Positions 52,071-60,925 of a stretch of 64,000 bases of DNA are shown piece by piece. How positions within the stretch are numbered: the stretch's first letter is position 1; every line of letters starts with the position of its first letter. The stretch is from Poriferisodalis sp965116245 (GTDB lineage: Bacteria; Actinomycetota; Acidimicrobiia; Acidimicrobiales; Poriferisodalaceae). A model generated the notes under the pieces. It ran no database searches. It worked only from the letters and a program-made list of their open reading frames with translations, and was not told the DNA's origin. The stretch covers positions 1,116,001 through 1,180,000 of the forward strand of contig OZ220497.1 of NCBI GenBank assembly GCA_965116245.1, given 5' to 3'. The position numbers and the translations under genes are program-made.

Positions 52071-55058
52071 GTGATTGATCAGGTCGAGCGGCCCCGACCG
52101 TTACACAAACGCCTCTGTCATGGTGTGGGTCGTGCTGGCACTGCGGGCCGTCGATTGGCGGCTGCGATGCTGTGTTGCGCTTTCGCGGCGGGCCTTGTGG
52201 CCACAACCGGTGCTGGTGCGGCCGAGCCTTCAGTGCCACTCGGTGGATCGCTACTGCGCGGACCGGTGCAGCCTGCGCAATGGCCTTCGGTGGAGTTGGC
52301 TTCACCGGCCGTGGAAGGCTGGCCGAACGCGCTACGCGTCTGGGGGCCGGATCGCCATCAGATGACGCTCGCCAGCTCGCTGGTGCTGCGCGGCAAAGGC
52401 AACTTCCCCTTCGATTCACCCGACCCAAGTGGTGGCTTCCCCAACTCGCTGGCCGCCGCCGATCACTGGTGGGGTCTAGGCGTGTGCCCGAAATCGGTAA
52501 CAATCGTTGCAGGCGATTCGCAAGCCGACGCGCTCGCCGCAGCCGCCTTGACCGATCCAACGGACCGCTCTAGCGAGCCGTACCTGATGCGCGTGGCCGC
52601 GGCCGATCCCCTGTTTGATCCGCCCGGCGGGTTCGCCAGGGTTGACACCTACGGCGCGCCGATGCTGGTAACCGATTCAGTCCGGTCTGGCGCCCGCAAG
52701 CTGGCCCTTTCGGTGCGCTTGGCCGTGCAGGACCTTCGTCTTGGAGGCTGCAAATCGGTCCGTCAGGCGATCATCGTTGGCGGGCCTGAGGCAGTCGCCG
52801 TAGAAGTTGAGGCCGAGTTGGTGTCGATCGGCATCGCAGAGGTGTTCCGGGTAGCGGGCGACAACCGCTACGGAACAGCCGCGGCCGTGGCCCATGCCCT
52901 GGGCACAGCCGCAGCGCCAGCCAGCGCATCAGATTGTGTACCGGCCCGAAACGGTGCCGATAACGCTGACGGTATTGGGGGTGGGGTTTCCGGCGACAGC
53001 AGCAGCGACAGCGACAGTGGCGGCGATGACATCGTCGAGCCGTCTCGACGTCCGCCACCGATTTCGTTCTGGGCGAACTCGGTAGTGGAATGGCGCGAGA
53101 GTCCCACCGACTGCGAACTGTTGGGGCGAACCGTCGTGCTGGCCGACGGCATAGACGGCATAGATGCGTTGGCCGCAGGCTGGTGGACGAGCTACTGGCA
53201 GGTACCGGTTCTGCTCGGTGACGGCAGCAATCGGCTACCCGCCGAAACCGCTGCGGCTATGACTCTGCTCAATATCGACAACATCATTGTTGTGGGCGGC
53301 ACTGCGCGACTCTCCGATGAAGTGATGGACGAGGCGGCGAGACTGACTGGCGCGCAGGTCCGGCGCGTGGGCGGTCCGAACCGCTACGCGACGAGCGTTG
53401 AGATGGCGAAGCACCTCGGAGGTTGGTGGCCCGGTGCCGATCCCGACGATGGCGGGTTTGAATCGGCGGTCGTGTGCATTGCGGCCTCTGGCGGTCAGCG
53501 ACGCGCAGCGCGGGGGCTCGAAGCACCTAACGCGCTCGGTGTGGGCGCTTGGTGTGGGACCGCCGCAGCCGCTGGTGCAGAGCCACCGCCGCGCATTCTT
53601 GGAGCGGTGACGTCGGCCAGACCGCCCTCGGTGCCTGCGTCTGCAGACAGGTTCACACAGCGCTCCGGCAGCCCCAACGGCTCCACCACTAACGGGCTAA
53701 GCAAATCAGAACAGGTAGCCGTTCCGCTGATACTGGTTCCCGGCAGTTCTGACGAGTTGATTCCTTCGGTCAAGGCCTACCTGGAGGCCGTCTTCGCTGC
53801 ACCGGCCGATTGCGCTGCCGCAGCCGGGTCTGGCACGAGAGGATCCGGTAGTGACGCCATTTCGTACACGGCGGCACTTGAAGCTGGCACCTGCCCTGAG
53901 CCGGGCTTTGCGGTGGCCTTCGGTGGCCCTGAGACAATAACTCCAGACATGCTGGGTCAAATATCGTCCATAGTGAGTGGAGGACTGACGTCCGCTGTGG
54001 TACCAGAGATTGGCCTAGCTGGCGCGGAGACGCCCGATGCGCAATCGCCGTTCGGACTCTCCTCGGTGCGTGGCCTGCCACTGGGTGTCGGAACGTACGC
54101 GACGACCTTGTCCATGACGCCGTTGTTTCACACCGGCAAGTTGGACTCTTTGTCCGTCACTGGACCCTCCACCACAGCACAGGGTGCCGTCGGATCAGCG
54201 GCTCCGGTGAGCATCTGTTTTCCACGCGGCACCTACCCCAACGCCCGTTGGTTGCAAGTGGAGGCGCCTCAGGCTGGTAGGTCGGTTACTACCTCTCTAG
54301 GCCAGATAGATCTCACCAACACTGGCTGGTATCGCAGAGATCACGACGGGCAGTTTCGGTCGGTCGGCGAGGGTGCTCCTGGGTGTCTTGAGATGGAGTT
54401 GCCAGCAGAGCTTCCAGTCTTGCTGCGCGCTGTGGACCCGCTGGGTCGATCATCGGCAACGCTTCTAGTGGCCTCCGATGTCAGCCGCCGTTTCGGGGTG
54501 ACAGAAGCGCTTGTTGCTCGCGACCCCCAAATAACCGGCCTGCGCAGCGAAGAACAGGTATTACCGGGCGTGACGCAGTGGGTGTTTACGTCCGACGCTC
54601 CGGCATCTCAGGCAGAGATTGGCGATGCGGCTGAGCCCATTGTTATGTCTCGCATACAGATCGACCTGCGGCGTCGTGATGGCACCGGCGGGACACTTGG
54701 CACGACAACATTCCGGGCGGAGTGGTTCATCCGAACCCCCAAGGGCCGAGCCGCCGGGACGGCCGATGGCGAAGCGGTCCTGCGCGCTGGCAAGTGGTGG
54801 CTGCGTGGTGCCAGCGTTCTAGTGGGCGGCAACTGGGCATCGTCAATACTGGGGCTGCCTGGCGAGGCCCTTCCGGACGTGCGTGACCCCGCCAGTTCGT
54901 CGCCGAACGGCGCATCTAAGGCGCCGCTGCGGATCGGCACTTCAGACGGTTACGGCGCTGGCGGCTTCAGCGCTGAGATCACGCTCAATGGCAGCGGGAG
55001 CAGCGACGACATGATTTCCTGGCAGCCCGAGGCGTTCATAAACACTGCGCCCAACTGA
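52071..55058 (+). CDS. Large secreted CWB2-repeat surface protein (fourth), divergent type
   Basis: 995 residues. Signal peptide near 25-50 (RLAAAMLCCAFAAGLVATTGAGA). Degenerate CWB2 units appear as VTIVAGDSQADALAAAAL, AIIVGGPEAVAVEVE, ADGIDGIDALAAGWW, IIVVGGTARLSDEV and PNRYATSVEMA, separated by Gly/Ser/Asp-rich linkers (SSSDSDSGGDD). The C-terminal 300 residues have a strand-rich domain of unknown function with several cysteines. It lacks the AGxxGNxW module of the first three. GTG start. Confidence 0.8.
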   Translation: MIDQVERPRPLHKRLCHGVGRAGTAGRRLAAAMLCCAFAAGLVATTGAGAAEPSVPLGGSLLRGPVQPAQWPSVELASPAVEGWPNALRVWGPDRHQMTLASSLVLRGKGNFPFDSPDPSGGFPNSLAAADHWWGLGVCPKSVTIVAGDSQADALAAAALTDPTDRSSEPYLMRVAAADPLFDPPGGFARVDTYGAPMLVTDSVRSGARKLALSVRLAVQDLRLGGCKSVRQAIIVGGPEAVAVEVEAELVSIGIAEVFRVAGDNRYGTAAAVAHALGTAAAPASASDCVPARNGADNADGIGGGVSGDSSSDSDSGGDDIVEPSRRPPPISFWANSVVEWRESPTDCELLGRTVVLADGIDGIDALAAGWWTSYWQVPVLLGDGSNRLPAETAAAMTLLNIDNIIVVGGTARLSDEVMDEAARLTGAQVRRVGGPNRYATSVEMAKHLGGWWPGADPDDGGFESAVVCIAASGGQRRAARGLEAPNALGVGAWCGTAAAAGAEPPPRILGAVTSARPPSVPASADRFTQRSGSPNGSTTNGLSKSEQVAVPLILVPGSSDELIPSVKAYLEAVFAAPADCAAAAGSGTRGSGSDAISYTAALEAGTCPEPGFAVAFGGPETITPDMLGQISSIVSGGLTSAVVPEIGLAGAETPDAQSPFGLSSVRGLPLGVGTYATTLSMTPLFHTGKLDSLSVTGPSTTAQGAVGSAAPVSICFPRGTYPNARWLQVEAPQAGRSVTTSLGQIDLTNTGWYRRDHDGQFRSVGEGAPGCLEMELPAELPVLLRAVDPLGRSSATLLVASDVSRRFGVTEALVARDPQITGLRSEEQVLPGVTQWVFTSDAPASQAEIGDAAEPIVMSRIQIDLRRRDGTGGTLGTTTFRAEWFIRTPKGRAAGTADGEAVLRAGKWWLRGASVLVGGNWASSILGLPGEALPDVRDPASSSPNGASKAPLRIGTSDGYGAGGFSAEITLNGSGSSDDMISWQPEAFINTAPN

Positions 55059-55265
55059 CCTCTCGCCGCCCTATTCGCCCCGAATAGCCAACCCTGCAAA
55101 TCCGCCACAGTTGCCTGCCAATCCTGACGCTCTAAGGCGCATGTCCCGTCGTAGCATCTTCGCGTCAGGGTGCAGCGAGGCAAGCGGCCGAAACAACCCG
55201 TGCGTGGCTGCAACGTCTTGGCGGGAGACAACGAAGGACCGTTACGTGAGCGAACGTGAGAAGAG

Positions 55266-57020
55266 ATGAGTAGACGAGCGCAGACGCCCAGGCGTAGCTG
55301 GCGACGATTGGCTGCCGCCTCCATCGGCATCGCGCTAGCGGCCTCAATGCTGGCCGTTGCTCAACCCGCGGCGGCGCAGTCGTCAGGCGCTTCCATCCTT
55401 CGGATAGCTGGCGAGAACGTGTTTGAGCTGGCCGCCAACGCCGCGGGCGGTAGCTGCTCGGACGCGCTTGGCTCGCACAGTGTGGCTCTTGCCTCGGGCG
55501 AAAACTGGCCCGACGCGCTCGCTGGCGCAGCGCTTGACCGGCCGCTACTGCTAACCAAGCAGGATTTCCTGCCCGCCGCCACCCGGGCCTATCTTGAGCC
55601 GTGCAAGTCGCATCCCAAGGCCAAAATGATCATCTTGGGTGGCCCCGCAGCCGTATCGGAGAACGTGGCAGAGACGTTGCGCACTATGGGCTACGACGTG
55701 GACCGGTTCGCTGGTGAGGACCGCTACGCAACGGCCCGACAAGTCGCCCGAGTGTTCGCTCCCGACGAACTTGACACTGTCTATCTCGCCTCAGGTGCCA
55801 ACTTCGCTGATGCGGTCGCGGCCGCACCAAGCGTCACGGCCGAAACGCCTCTCATTCTCACCACGCCCGACCAGCTACATAAACAAGCTCACCGATTCCT
55901 CACCGATTCTGAGCGAGTGATTTCATCGGTAACGATTCTTGGCGGTCGCTCAGCGATCTCGACAGACGTGGAGGCGGAGATTCGCAAACTGAACATCGCC
56001 GTCAGCCGTATCGCTGGCGCCGACCGTTACGAGACGGCCGCGTTGATTGCGCGCCGCGCTATCAATGACTCGGACTGCCACCCAGTCCTCAACGTAGCGG
56101 TGGCCAGCGGAACCAATCCGTTTGGCGGCCTGGCGGCGGGAGCTGTCCGCAGTCCCTGTGAGCCGCTGCTGCTAGCGCCTGCTCCCAGTGAGCCGATTCC
56201 CGAAACACTGACCGAGTTCGGAAAGGACTGGTCTGTGGCCATCGGTGGCGCTGCGAGCGCGACCGTCACGGGCCTCGGTTCTAACTCGGTGATCTCCACC
56301 TCAACGCTCTCAACAGTGGCCAATCAAGTCAAGTTGAGCGTTGAGGAAGGGTCGAGTGGCGACACCACTTCGGAAGTACGCGACTGGGATGCCCTGTCGC
56401 AGTCGGTTGTTCGGATCATCTGTGCTACCAGAACCGGCGCCATAACTAGCGGCGGGTCCGGCTTTGTAGTGGGCGATGGCCGCCAGTTTGTGACGAGTCG
56501 CCATGTCGTATATGACGACGCCGGTCGCTCGTGCGGTCGCATCGTGGTCCAATCAGGTGGCACCTTTGAGCGAGCGCCTACGCAGACCCAACCCGTCTCC
56601 ATTGTTCGGACATCGGAAACGCACGATCTTGCTTTGCTTGCGGTGTCGGCTGGTTCGGCACCTTTACCGACGGTGAACATGGCAAGCGAATCGCTGCAGG
56701 CGGGAGAGCGACTTACGGCTCTCGGCTATCCCCCCATCGGCGGCCAGACTATGACCTTGACGACCGGTCGCTACTCCGGGGCTATCACCAGTAACGGTGC
56801 GACGTGGATCAAAACTGACACGCCGCTGGCACCGGGCAGCAGCGGAAGCCCGGTGTTTAACGATGAGCGAGAAGTAGTCGGCGTCACCACAGCAATAAGT
56901 CTGGCGTTCACAGAAAACGACAAGGAGACAGTCCCGGTAGTCGGAACCCTGAGCTGGCTGGCAGCAAGCACTCACGTGGTGGCATTGCTGGACGGCCAGA
57001 TAGGTAGCCCACCGAGGTGA
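55266..57020 (+). CDS. CWB2-anchored trypsin-like serine protease
   Basis: 584 residues. Signal peptide 1-38 (ending QPAAAQ). Three CWB2 repeats occupy about 45-340 (WPDALAGAAL, MIILGGPAAVSENV, EDRYATARQVA, ADRYETAALIA). Residues 375-575 form a DegP/trypsin-type (S1) protease with catalytic His413 (TSRHVV), Asp454 (THDLAL) and Ser526 (PGSSGSPVF). This would be a cell-wall-bound extracytoplasmic protease. It closes the CWB2 block and could process or shed the four preceding surface proteins. Confidence 0.9.
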   Translation: MSRRAQTPRRSWRRLAAASIGIALAASMLAVAQPAAAQSSGASILRIAGENVFELAANAAGGSCSDALGSHSVALASGENWPDALAGAALDRPLLLTKQDFLPAATRAYLEPCKSHPKAKMIILGGPAAVSENVAETLRTMGYDVDRFAGEDRYATARQVARVFAPDELDTVYLASGANFADAVAAAPSVTAETPLILTTPDQLHKQAHRFLTDSERVISSVTILGGRSAISTDVEAEIRKLNIAVSRIAGADRYETAALIARRAINDSDCHPVLNVAVASGTNPFGGLAAGAVRSPCEPLLLAPAPSEPIPETLTEFGKDWSVAIGGAASATVTGLGSNSVISTSTLSTVANQVKLSVEEGSSGDTTSEVRDWDALSQSVVRIICATRTGAITSGGSGFVVGDGRQFVTSRHVVYDDAGRSCGRIVVQSGGTFERAPTQTQPVSIVRTSETHDLALLAVSAGSAPLPTVNMASESLQAGERLTALGYPPIGGQTMTLTTGRYSGAITSNGATWIKTDTPLAPGSSGSPVFNDEREVVGVTTAISLAFTENDKETVPVVGTLSWLAASTHVVALLDGQIGSPPR

Positions 57021-57154
57021 CTGAACCTGTGTCGACTGAGACAGGGCATCCACAATGGGGCATCTAGCTCAGGGGTGTTGCTAGGGGCTGCTGCGCCAAC
57101 GAGCCGCCGCTAGCGCTGTTATGCAGGCGGCCCCGGCATCAGGCGGTCCTGGTA

Positions 57155-57328
57155 TCAGGTGTGGATCAGTCCAACGGCTGGCTCAGGGGGTTCCGGGGCG
57201 CTAGTGGGGTTCAGTCCGAGCCTGATCAGTTCCGCAACGACCTAGCTTAGTGATTTGTGTTGTTGGTGAGATAACTCTCGCGTGACAGCGTGCAGATCCG
57301 CTGGCAGATCAATCGTCGTTCTCATCAT
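57155..57328 (-). pseudogene. Ribbon-helix-helix/VapB-type antitoxin gene broken by an in-frame TAG
   Basis: From ATG 57328 the frame reads MMRTTIDLPADLHAVTREL, then KSLS, a TAG codon at 57242-57244, and continues without a shift as VVAELIRLGLNP to a TGA at 57155. Antitoxins of this type read MRTTIDLP-helix-SLSEVVxELxRxGL, so the TAG replaces the expected Glu (GAG to TAG). No toxin gene remains in the 130 bp downstream on this strand. It is a decayed, orphan antitoxin, or a truncated 28-residue peptide if still expressed. Confidence 0.75.
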
Positions 57329-57330
57329 CG

Positions 57331-57348
57331 CATCATATCGTCATGATG
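57331..57348. promoter_or_regulatory. Inverted repeat next to the antitoxin remnant
   Basis: CATCAT-atcgtc-ATGATG, 6-bp perfect arms, immediately upstream of the antitoxin start codon. Antitoxins of this type usually bind such palindromes to repress their own operon. The rest of the 530-bp gap 57021-57552 shows no other gene. Confidence 0.4.
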
Positions 57349-57552
57349 CTATGACGCGAACGAGCCAATGGCTGCTTGCCCGAGGGCTGCCTGCATAGTG
57401 CGTAAAGAAGCGGCATAGCCCAAGTGTTCGTGGCCGCGATACTGCCGCCTAATGCGCCTGAGACACCCTGCTTAGCGTGAGAGTTGGTGACTGGGCGGTG
57501 CTGACCGCTTGGACCGAGAGAAAGTGGGTGCGCGATCGTCTCGGTTAGAGTC

Positions 57553-58212
57553 GTGCGCGTGGCAGTGACGCAGGTCAATGGGACGCAGCTCCATGGGTTG
57601 CCCACTCCACCGGCCACGCAGTCTGAGGCTGAGCTGCCGATTCCGGACCCACGGAAGGCCGAGTTGCTGGAAGTTTTTCGGCGCAAGGGCCTCATCGTGC
57701 TTGACAAACCGGTGCTGTTGGCCTCGGGCAACTACTCCCGCTACTTCTTCGACGGCAAACAGGCGCTAGGCGCGGGTCGCGACTTGCACTTGGCGGCTGA
57801 GGCAATCGTTGAGCGGGTGAAAGCGGCCGACATCGAATTTGACGCTGTTGGTGGTTTGACGCTAGGTGCCGATGCGCTGTGTGTCGCGGTTGCCCTAGTG
57901 AGCGACTCCAACTGGTTCATCGTACGCAAGGAAGCCAAGGGACGTGGCACCAACCGCCTCGTCGAGGGCACGCAGATCAACCAGGGCAACCGAGTGCTGC
58001 TGATCGACGATGTAGTGACCACTGGCGGCTCAATACAGACCGCGTACGAGCGAGTCCTAGAAACCAGAGCAACGGTGGCGGCGGCTGTCACGCTGGTTGA
58101 CAGAGGCGATGCCGCCAGACAGTGGTTCGCTGAGCGCCACGTGCCGTACTTGCCGATGGCCACTTACCGCGACCTGGGCATGCCAGCCATCGGCACCGAG
58201 ACCTACACCTAG
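57553..58212 (+). CDS. pyrE: orotate phosphoribosyltransferase
   Basis: Joins orotate and PRPP to give OMP in pyrimidine synthesis. The PRPP loop VLLIDDVVTTGGSI is present, together with FDAVGGLTLGADAL and the flexible catalytic loop FIVRKEAKGRGTNRLVEG with its lysines. About 35 extra residues precede the conserved DPRKAELLEVFRRKGLI start. GTG start at 57553, with GTGs at 57559 and 57565 as alternatives. It sits alone between the CWB2 block and the sigma factor. Confidence 0.93.
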   Translation: MRVAVTQVNGTQLHGLPTPPATQSEAELPIPDPRKAELLEVFRRKGLIVLDKPVLLASGNYSRYFFDGKQALGAGRDLHLAAEAIVERVKAADIEFDAVGGLTLGADALCVAVALVSDSNWFIVRKEAKGRGTNRLVEGTQINQGNRVLLIDDVVTTGGSIQTAYERVLETRATVAAAVTLVDRGDAARQWFAERHVPYLPMATYRDLGMPAIGTETYT

Positions 58213-58358
58213 ACTGGCCTACCTGCTAGCGCTACCAGCTCGTGACACCGATGGTGTGTCAGGCTCGCGGTAGCATGGTTGGTGGCGGGAGCAATGGTGC
58301 TCCTGCTGTACTGCGTTCTCGCTGTACAGATCTGTATTGATGCTCAACTGACTGATGC

Positions 58359-60026
58359 GTGATTGTCATGGCCCTGCGTCTTGAAGACCGAGATCTAGTT
58401 CTCGCGTACCAAGCTGGCGACGAGGAAGCGTTCGCCGAGCTTGTGCGGGAGTACCGGCCGCAGCTACTCAGACACGCGCACCGACGTCTCCATTGTCCCG
58501 AAGCAGCAGAGGATGCCGTGCAGGAGGCACTAGTCCGCGCGCTGCGAGCGATGCCGAGATTCAACGGCAACTACTTGGTTGGGCCGTGGCTGCACCGCAT
58601 CGTGTCGAACGTCTGCCATGACGAAAGCAACCGTCGTCGGCGTGAGACCAACAAGGTTGAGCGGGTTGCTTCAAACGACCAAGCGCTGAAACCGCCGTTG
58701 ACAACCGAGAGCGAACTCGGTCTGGACACTGACGACACCAAGCTGGCTGAAGCTGTTGACAACCTTTCTGAGTCGTATCGCGAAGCGCTCACCTTGCGGT
58801 TTGTTGACGAGCTCAGCTACGAGGAAGTCGCCGAAGTAACCGGTGTGTCGGAAGTCAATGCTCGTGCGCGAGTGTCTCGGGCTCGCAGCGCCGTTCGCGC
58901 TGCGCTGAAGCTGGCGGCGATGGCGCCGGTGGCTCTTGGCGGGTTGCTACGCCGCGGTGAGCGCGCCGCGGCAGCTATGGCCAGCCAGCCCTCGCCTGGT
59001 GGAGCGCGGGCCGCTCTGCACTCGGCTATGCCGATGCTTGCCGAGACCGCTCCGATGGTGTCGCGCGCCGCTGCTGCAACCGCCAATGCTGCAACTGTCG
59101 GTGTACCGGTCGTGGCCAAGGCGGCCGTCGGCTTCGGGCTGGCGACCGCGGTGATCGCTCCTACGGTTGACTCGCCGATACACAAGGCAACGGATCGGGT
59201 ATTGCCGGACTCCGTCATGGAGGTGCTGTCTCCGCTGGCCGTGGAGTTGCCAGCGCCCGACGCGCCTGTGGTGGTTACTGACACTGCTTCGGCGACTGGC
59301 TTGGCGGGTGCGGTGGATGTTGATGTCGCGGGCTCAATAGCTACCCAGGCGTCGTCGGATGCTGCCGCAGTGGCTGCGACGCCCGAGACTGAAGCTTCGC
59401 GAGCGGCTGAGGCTGCGGAGGCCACATCAACTGAGAATGGGGCTGAGACTGGAACACCGGCTGCCACCGCAGCAGACGATGCCCCCACGGAGGCAGCGAC
59501 GGCTGGCGACGCCGAGACCGCTGTTGAGGAAACAGTCCAGACCGAGGTCGTAGTTGAGCCTGCGACCTCGGTGGCGACCGCCGACAGCGTGCAAGATGTC
59601 AAACTGACCTTCACGCCTTCGGGCGCCGACCGCTACGACGTGGCTGGTGCATTGACGTTGACGGTCACGACCGTAACCACCACAACCAACGATGGCGTTG
59701 AGTCCACCGAATCTGCTACCTCAGCCGAGTCAATTGCAGTCATATCACCCAGCACCGCATCGTTGAGCGTTGAAGACCCAGCCATCGCACAGCGCCGCTT
59801 TAGCGCTTTGCTGGTGTTCGCTCCGGGTGATGACGGAGCCTCAGCCGAGTTGCGCCTGGCCGCTAGGGGCACAGCTAACGACGACGGCACGCTCGCAATG
59901 ACAGGCTTCTTCACCGCTGCTGGTACAGAGGCGCTGCCGTTGGCTGCACGCGGTGACCTGGGGGGCACGCTCTCGCTGGATGAAGACGGCACGCCGGTGT
60001 CGCTATCAATCACACTCACGCCGTAA
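58359..60026 (+). CDS. ECF-type sigma factor with long C-terminal extension
   Basis: Residues 1-185 are an ECF sigma factor: region 2 (AFAELVREYRPQLLRHAHRRL, DAVQEALVRALR, PWLHRIVSNVCHDE) and region 4 (LRFVDELSYEEVAEVTGVSEVNARARVSRAR). A segment of about 28 residues near 243-270 (VPVVAKAAVGFGLATAVIAP) is hydrophobic enough to cross the membrane. An acidic Ala/Thr/Glu-rich stalk of about 130 residues follows, then a strand-rich terminal domain of about 130 residues. Some ECF groups are fused to membrane and extracytoplasmic sensor domains; this fits that plan, but the tethering is inferred. GTG 58359 or ATG 58368. It follows pyrE, not the surface genes directly. Confidence 0.82.
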   Translation: MIVMALRLEDRDLVLAYQAGDEEAFAELVREYRPQLLRHAHRRLHCPEAAEDAVQEALVRALRAMPRFNGNYLVGPWLHRIVSNVCHDESNRRRRETNKVERVASNDQALKPPLTTESELGLDTDDTKLAEAVDNLSESYREALTLRFVDELSYEEVAEVTGVSEVNARARVSRARSAVRAALKLAAMAPVALGGLLRRGERAAAAMASQPSPGGARAALHSAMPMLAETAPMVSRAAAATANAATVGVPVVAKAAVGFGLATAVIAPTVDSPIHKATDRVLPDSVMEVLSPLAVELPAPDAPVVVTDTASATGLAGAVDVDVAGSIATQASSDAAAVAATPETEASRAAEAAEATSTENGAETGTPAATAADDAPTEAATAGDAETAVEETVQTEVVVEPATSVATADSVQDVKLTFTPSGADRYDVAGALTLTVTTVTTTTNDGVESTESATSAESIAVISPSTASLSVEDPAIAQRRFSALLVFAPGDDGASAELRLAARGTANDDGTLAMTGFFTAAGTEALPLAARGDLGGTLSLDEDGTPVSLSITLTP

Positions 60027-60074
60027 CGGCCTTTAGCCCCCTTCGTGAGCCCCTTCGTGAGGGCTACCGGTGGT

Positions 60075-60863
60075 TCAGGCGTTCTTGATTAGCAAGCCGC
60101 CGTCAACCGGCAGGACAGCTCCGGTCATGTACTGACTGGCAGGCAGGCAGAAGTTGAGCGTGCCGTGAGCGACTTCTTCAGGCTCTCCGTAGCGGCCTAG
60201 CGCTGTGCGGCGCTTAGCGAAGATCGTTTTATGTTCGTCTGGTATCTCGGCTGTCATGGCTGTACGGATCGGGCCGGGGCAGATGCAGTTGACCGTTATG
60301 TCCTCGCGACCCAGCTCAACTGCGAACGACTTGGTGAGTCCGATTACGCCATGTTTCGCAGCCGTATAGGGCGAGCCGAACTTGGTGGCGCCCCACCCTT
60401 CGGTGGATGCAATGTTCACGATGCGGGCTGCGTCTGACTGGCGCAGATACTCCAGCGCTGCTCGCACCGTGTAGGTGTGTGCAGTTAGCAGCACTTCAAG
60501 CGACATGGCCCAGTTGTCTTCGTAGTCCTCGCTGTCAATCGGCGAGAACCGTGAGATGCCCGCGTTGTTGATTAGATGGTCGATTCCGCCGAAATGCTCG
60601 GCAACTTCCTTGGTGACTTGGTTGACCCGGTCGCGGTTCGCCACATCCATCGTCCAGCCCGATGCGGAGCCGCCAGCGTCAATGATCTCATCGACCACCG
60701 CATCCACCTCGGCTTGACCCAGATCGGTCACCGCAACATGCGCCCCTTCGTCGGCGAACAAGTGCGCTGTGGCTCGTCCTTGCCCCATGCCAGCGCCGGT
60801 AATCAATGAAACTCGACCTTCGATCGAACGGCTCAAACTGGAAAGTGGATTGGTCGTCTTCAT
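60075..60863 (-). CDS. Short-chain dehydrogenase/reductase
   Basis: 262 residues. The cofactor loop is GAGMGQG, with D65-V-type and NNAG motifs. The catalytic set is Ser in NIAST and Tyr/Lys in SPYTAAKHG. The C-terminal LPVDGG is typical. ATG with AGGAGG (minus strand) eight bases upstream. The substrate is unknown. It lies in a minus-strand cluster with another SDR and a nitroreductase. Confidence 0.88.
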   Translation of the reverse strand: MKTTNPLSSLSRSIEGRVSLITGAGMGQGRATAHLFADEGAHVAVTDLGQAEVDAVVDEIIDAGGSASGWTMDVANRDRVNQVTKEVAEHFGGIDHLINNAGISRFSPIDSEDYEDNWAMSLEVLLTAHTYTVRAALEYLRQSDAARIVNIASTEGWGATKFGSPYTAAKHGVIGLTKSFAVELGREDITVNCICPGPIRTAMTAEIPDEHKTIFAKRRTALGRYGEPEEVAHGTLNFCLPASQYMTGAVLPVDGGLLIKNA

Positions 60864-60925
60864 GTTTTCGTCCTCCTGATCGCATCTGCGCTGCCATGTG
60901 CTTGGCCCAATTCACACGGCCCACC

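Noticed and set aside
57242..57244. TAG as a programmed (for example pyrrolysine) codon
   Set aside because: No sign of pyrrolysine machinery; a simple GAG to TAG nonsense mutation in a decaying antitoxin is enough.
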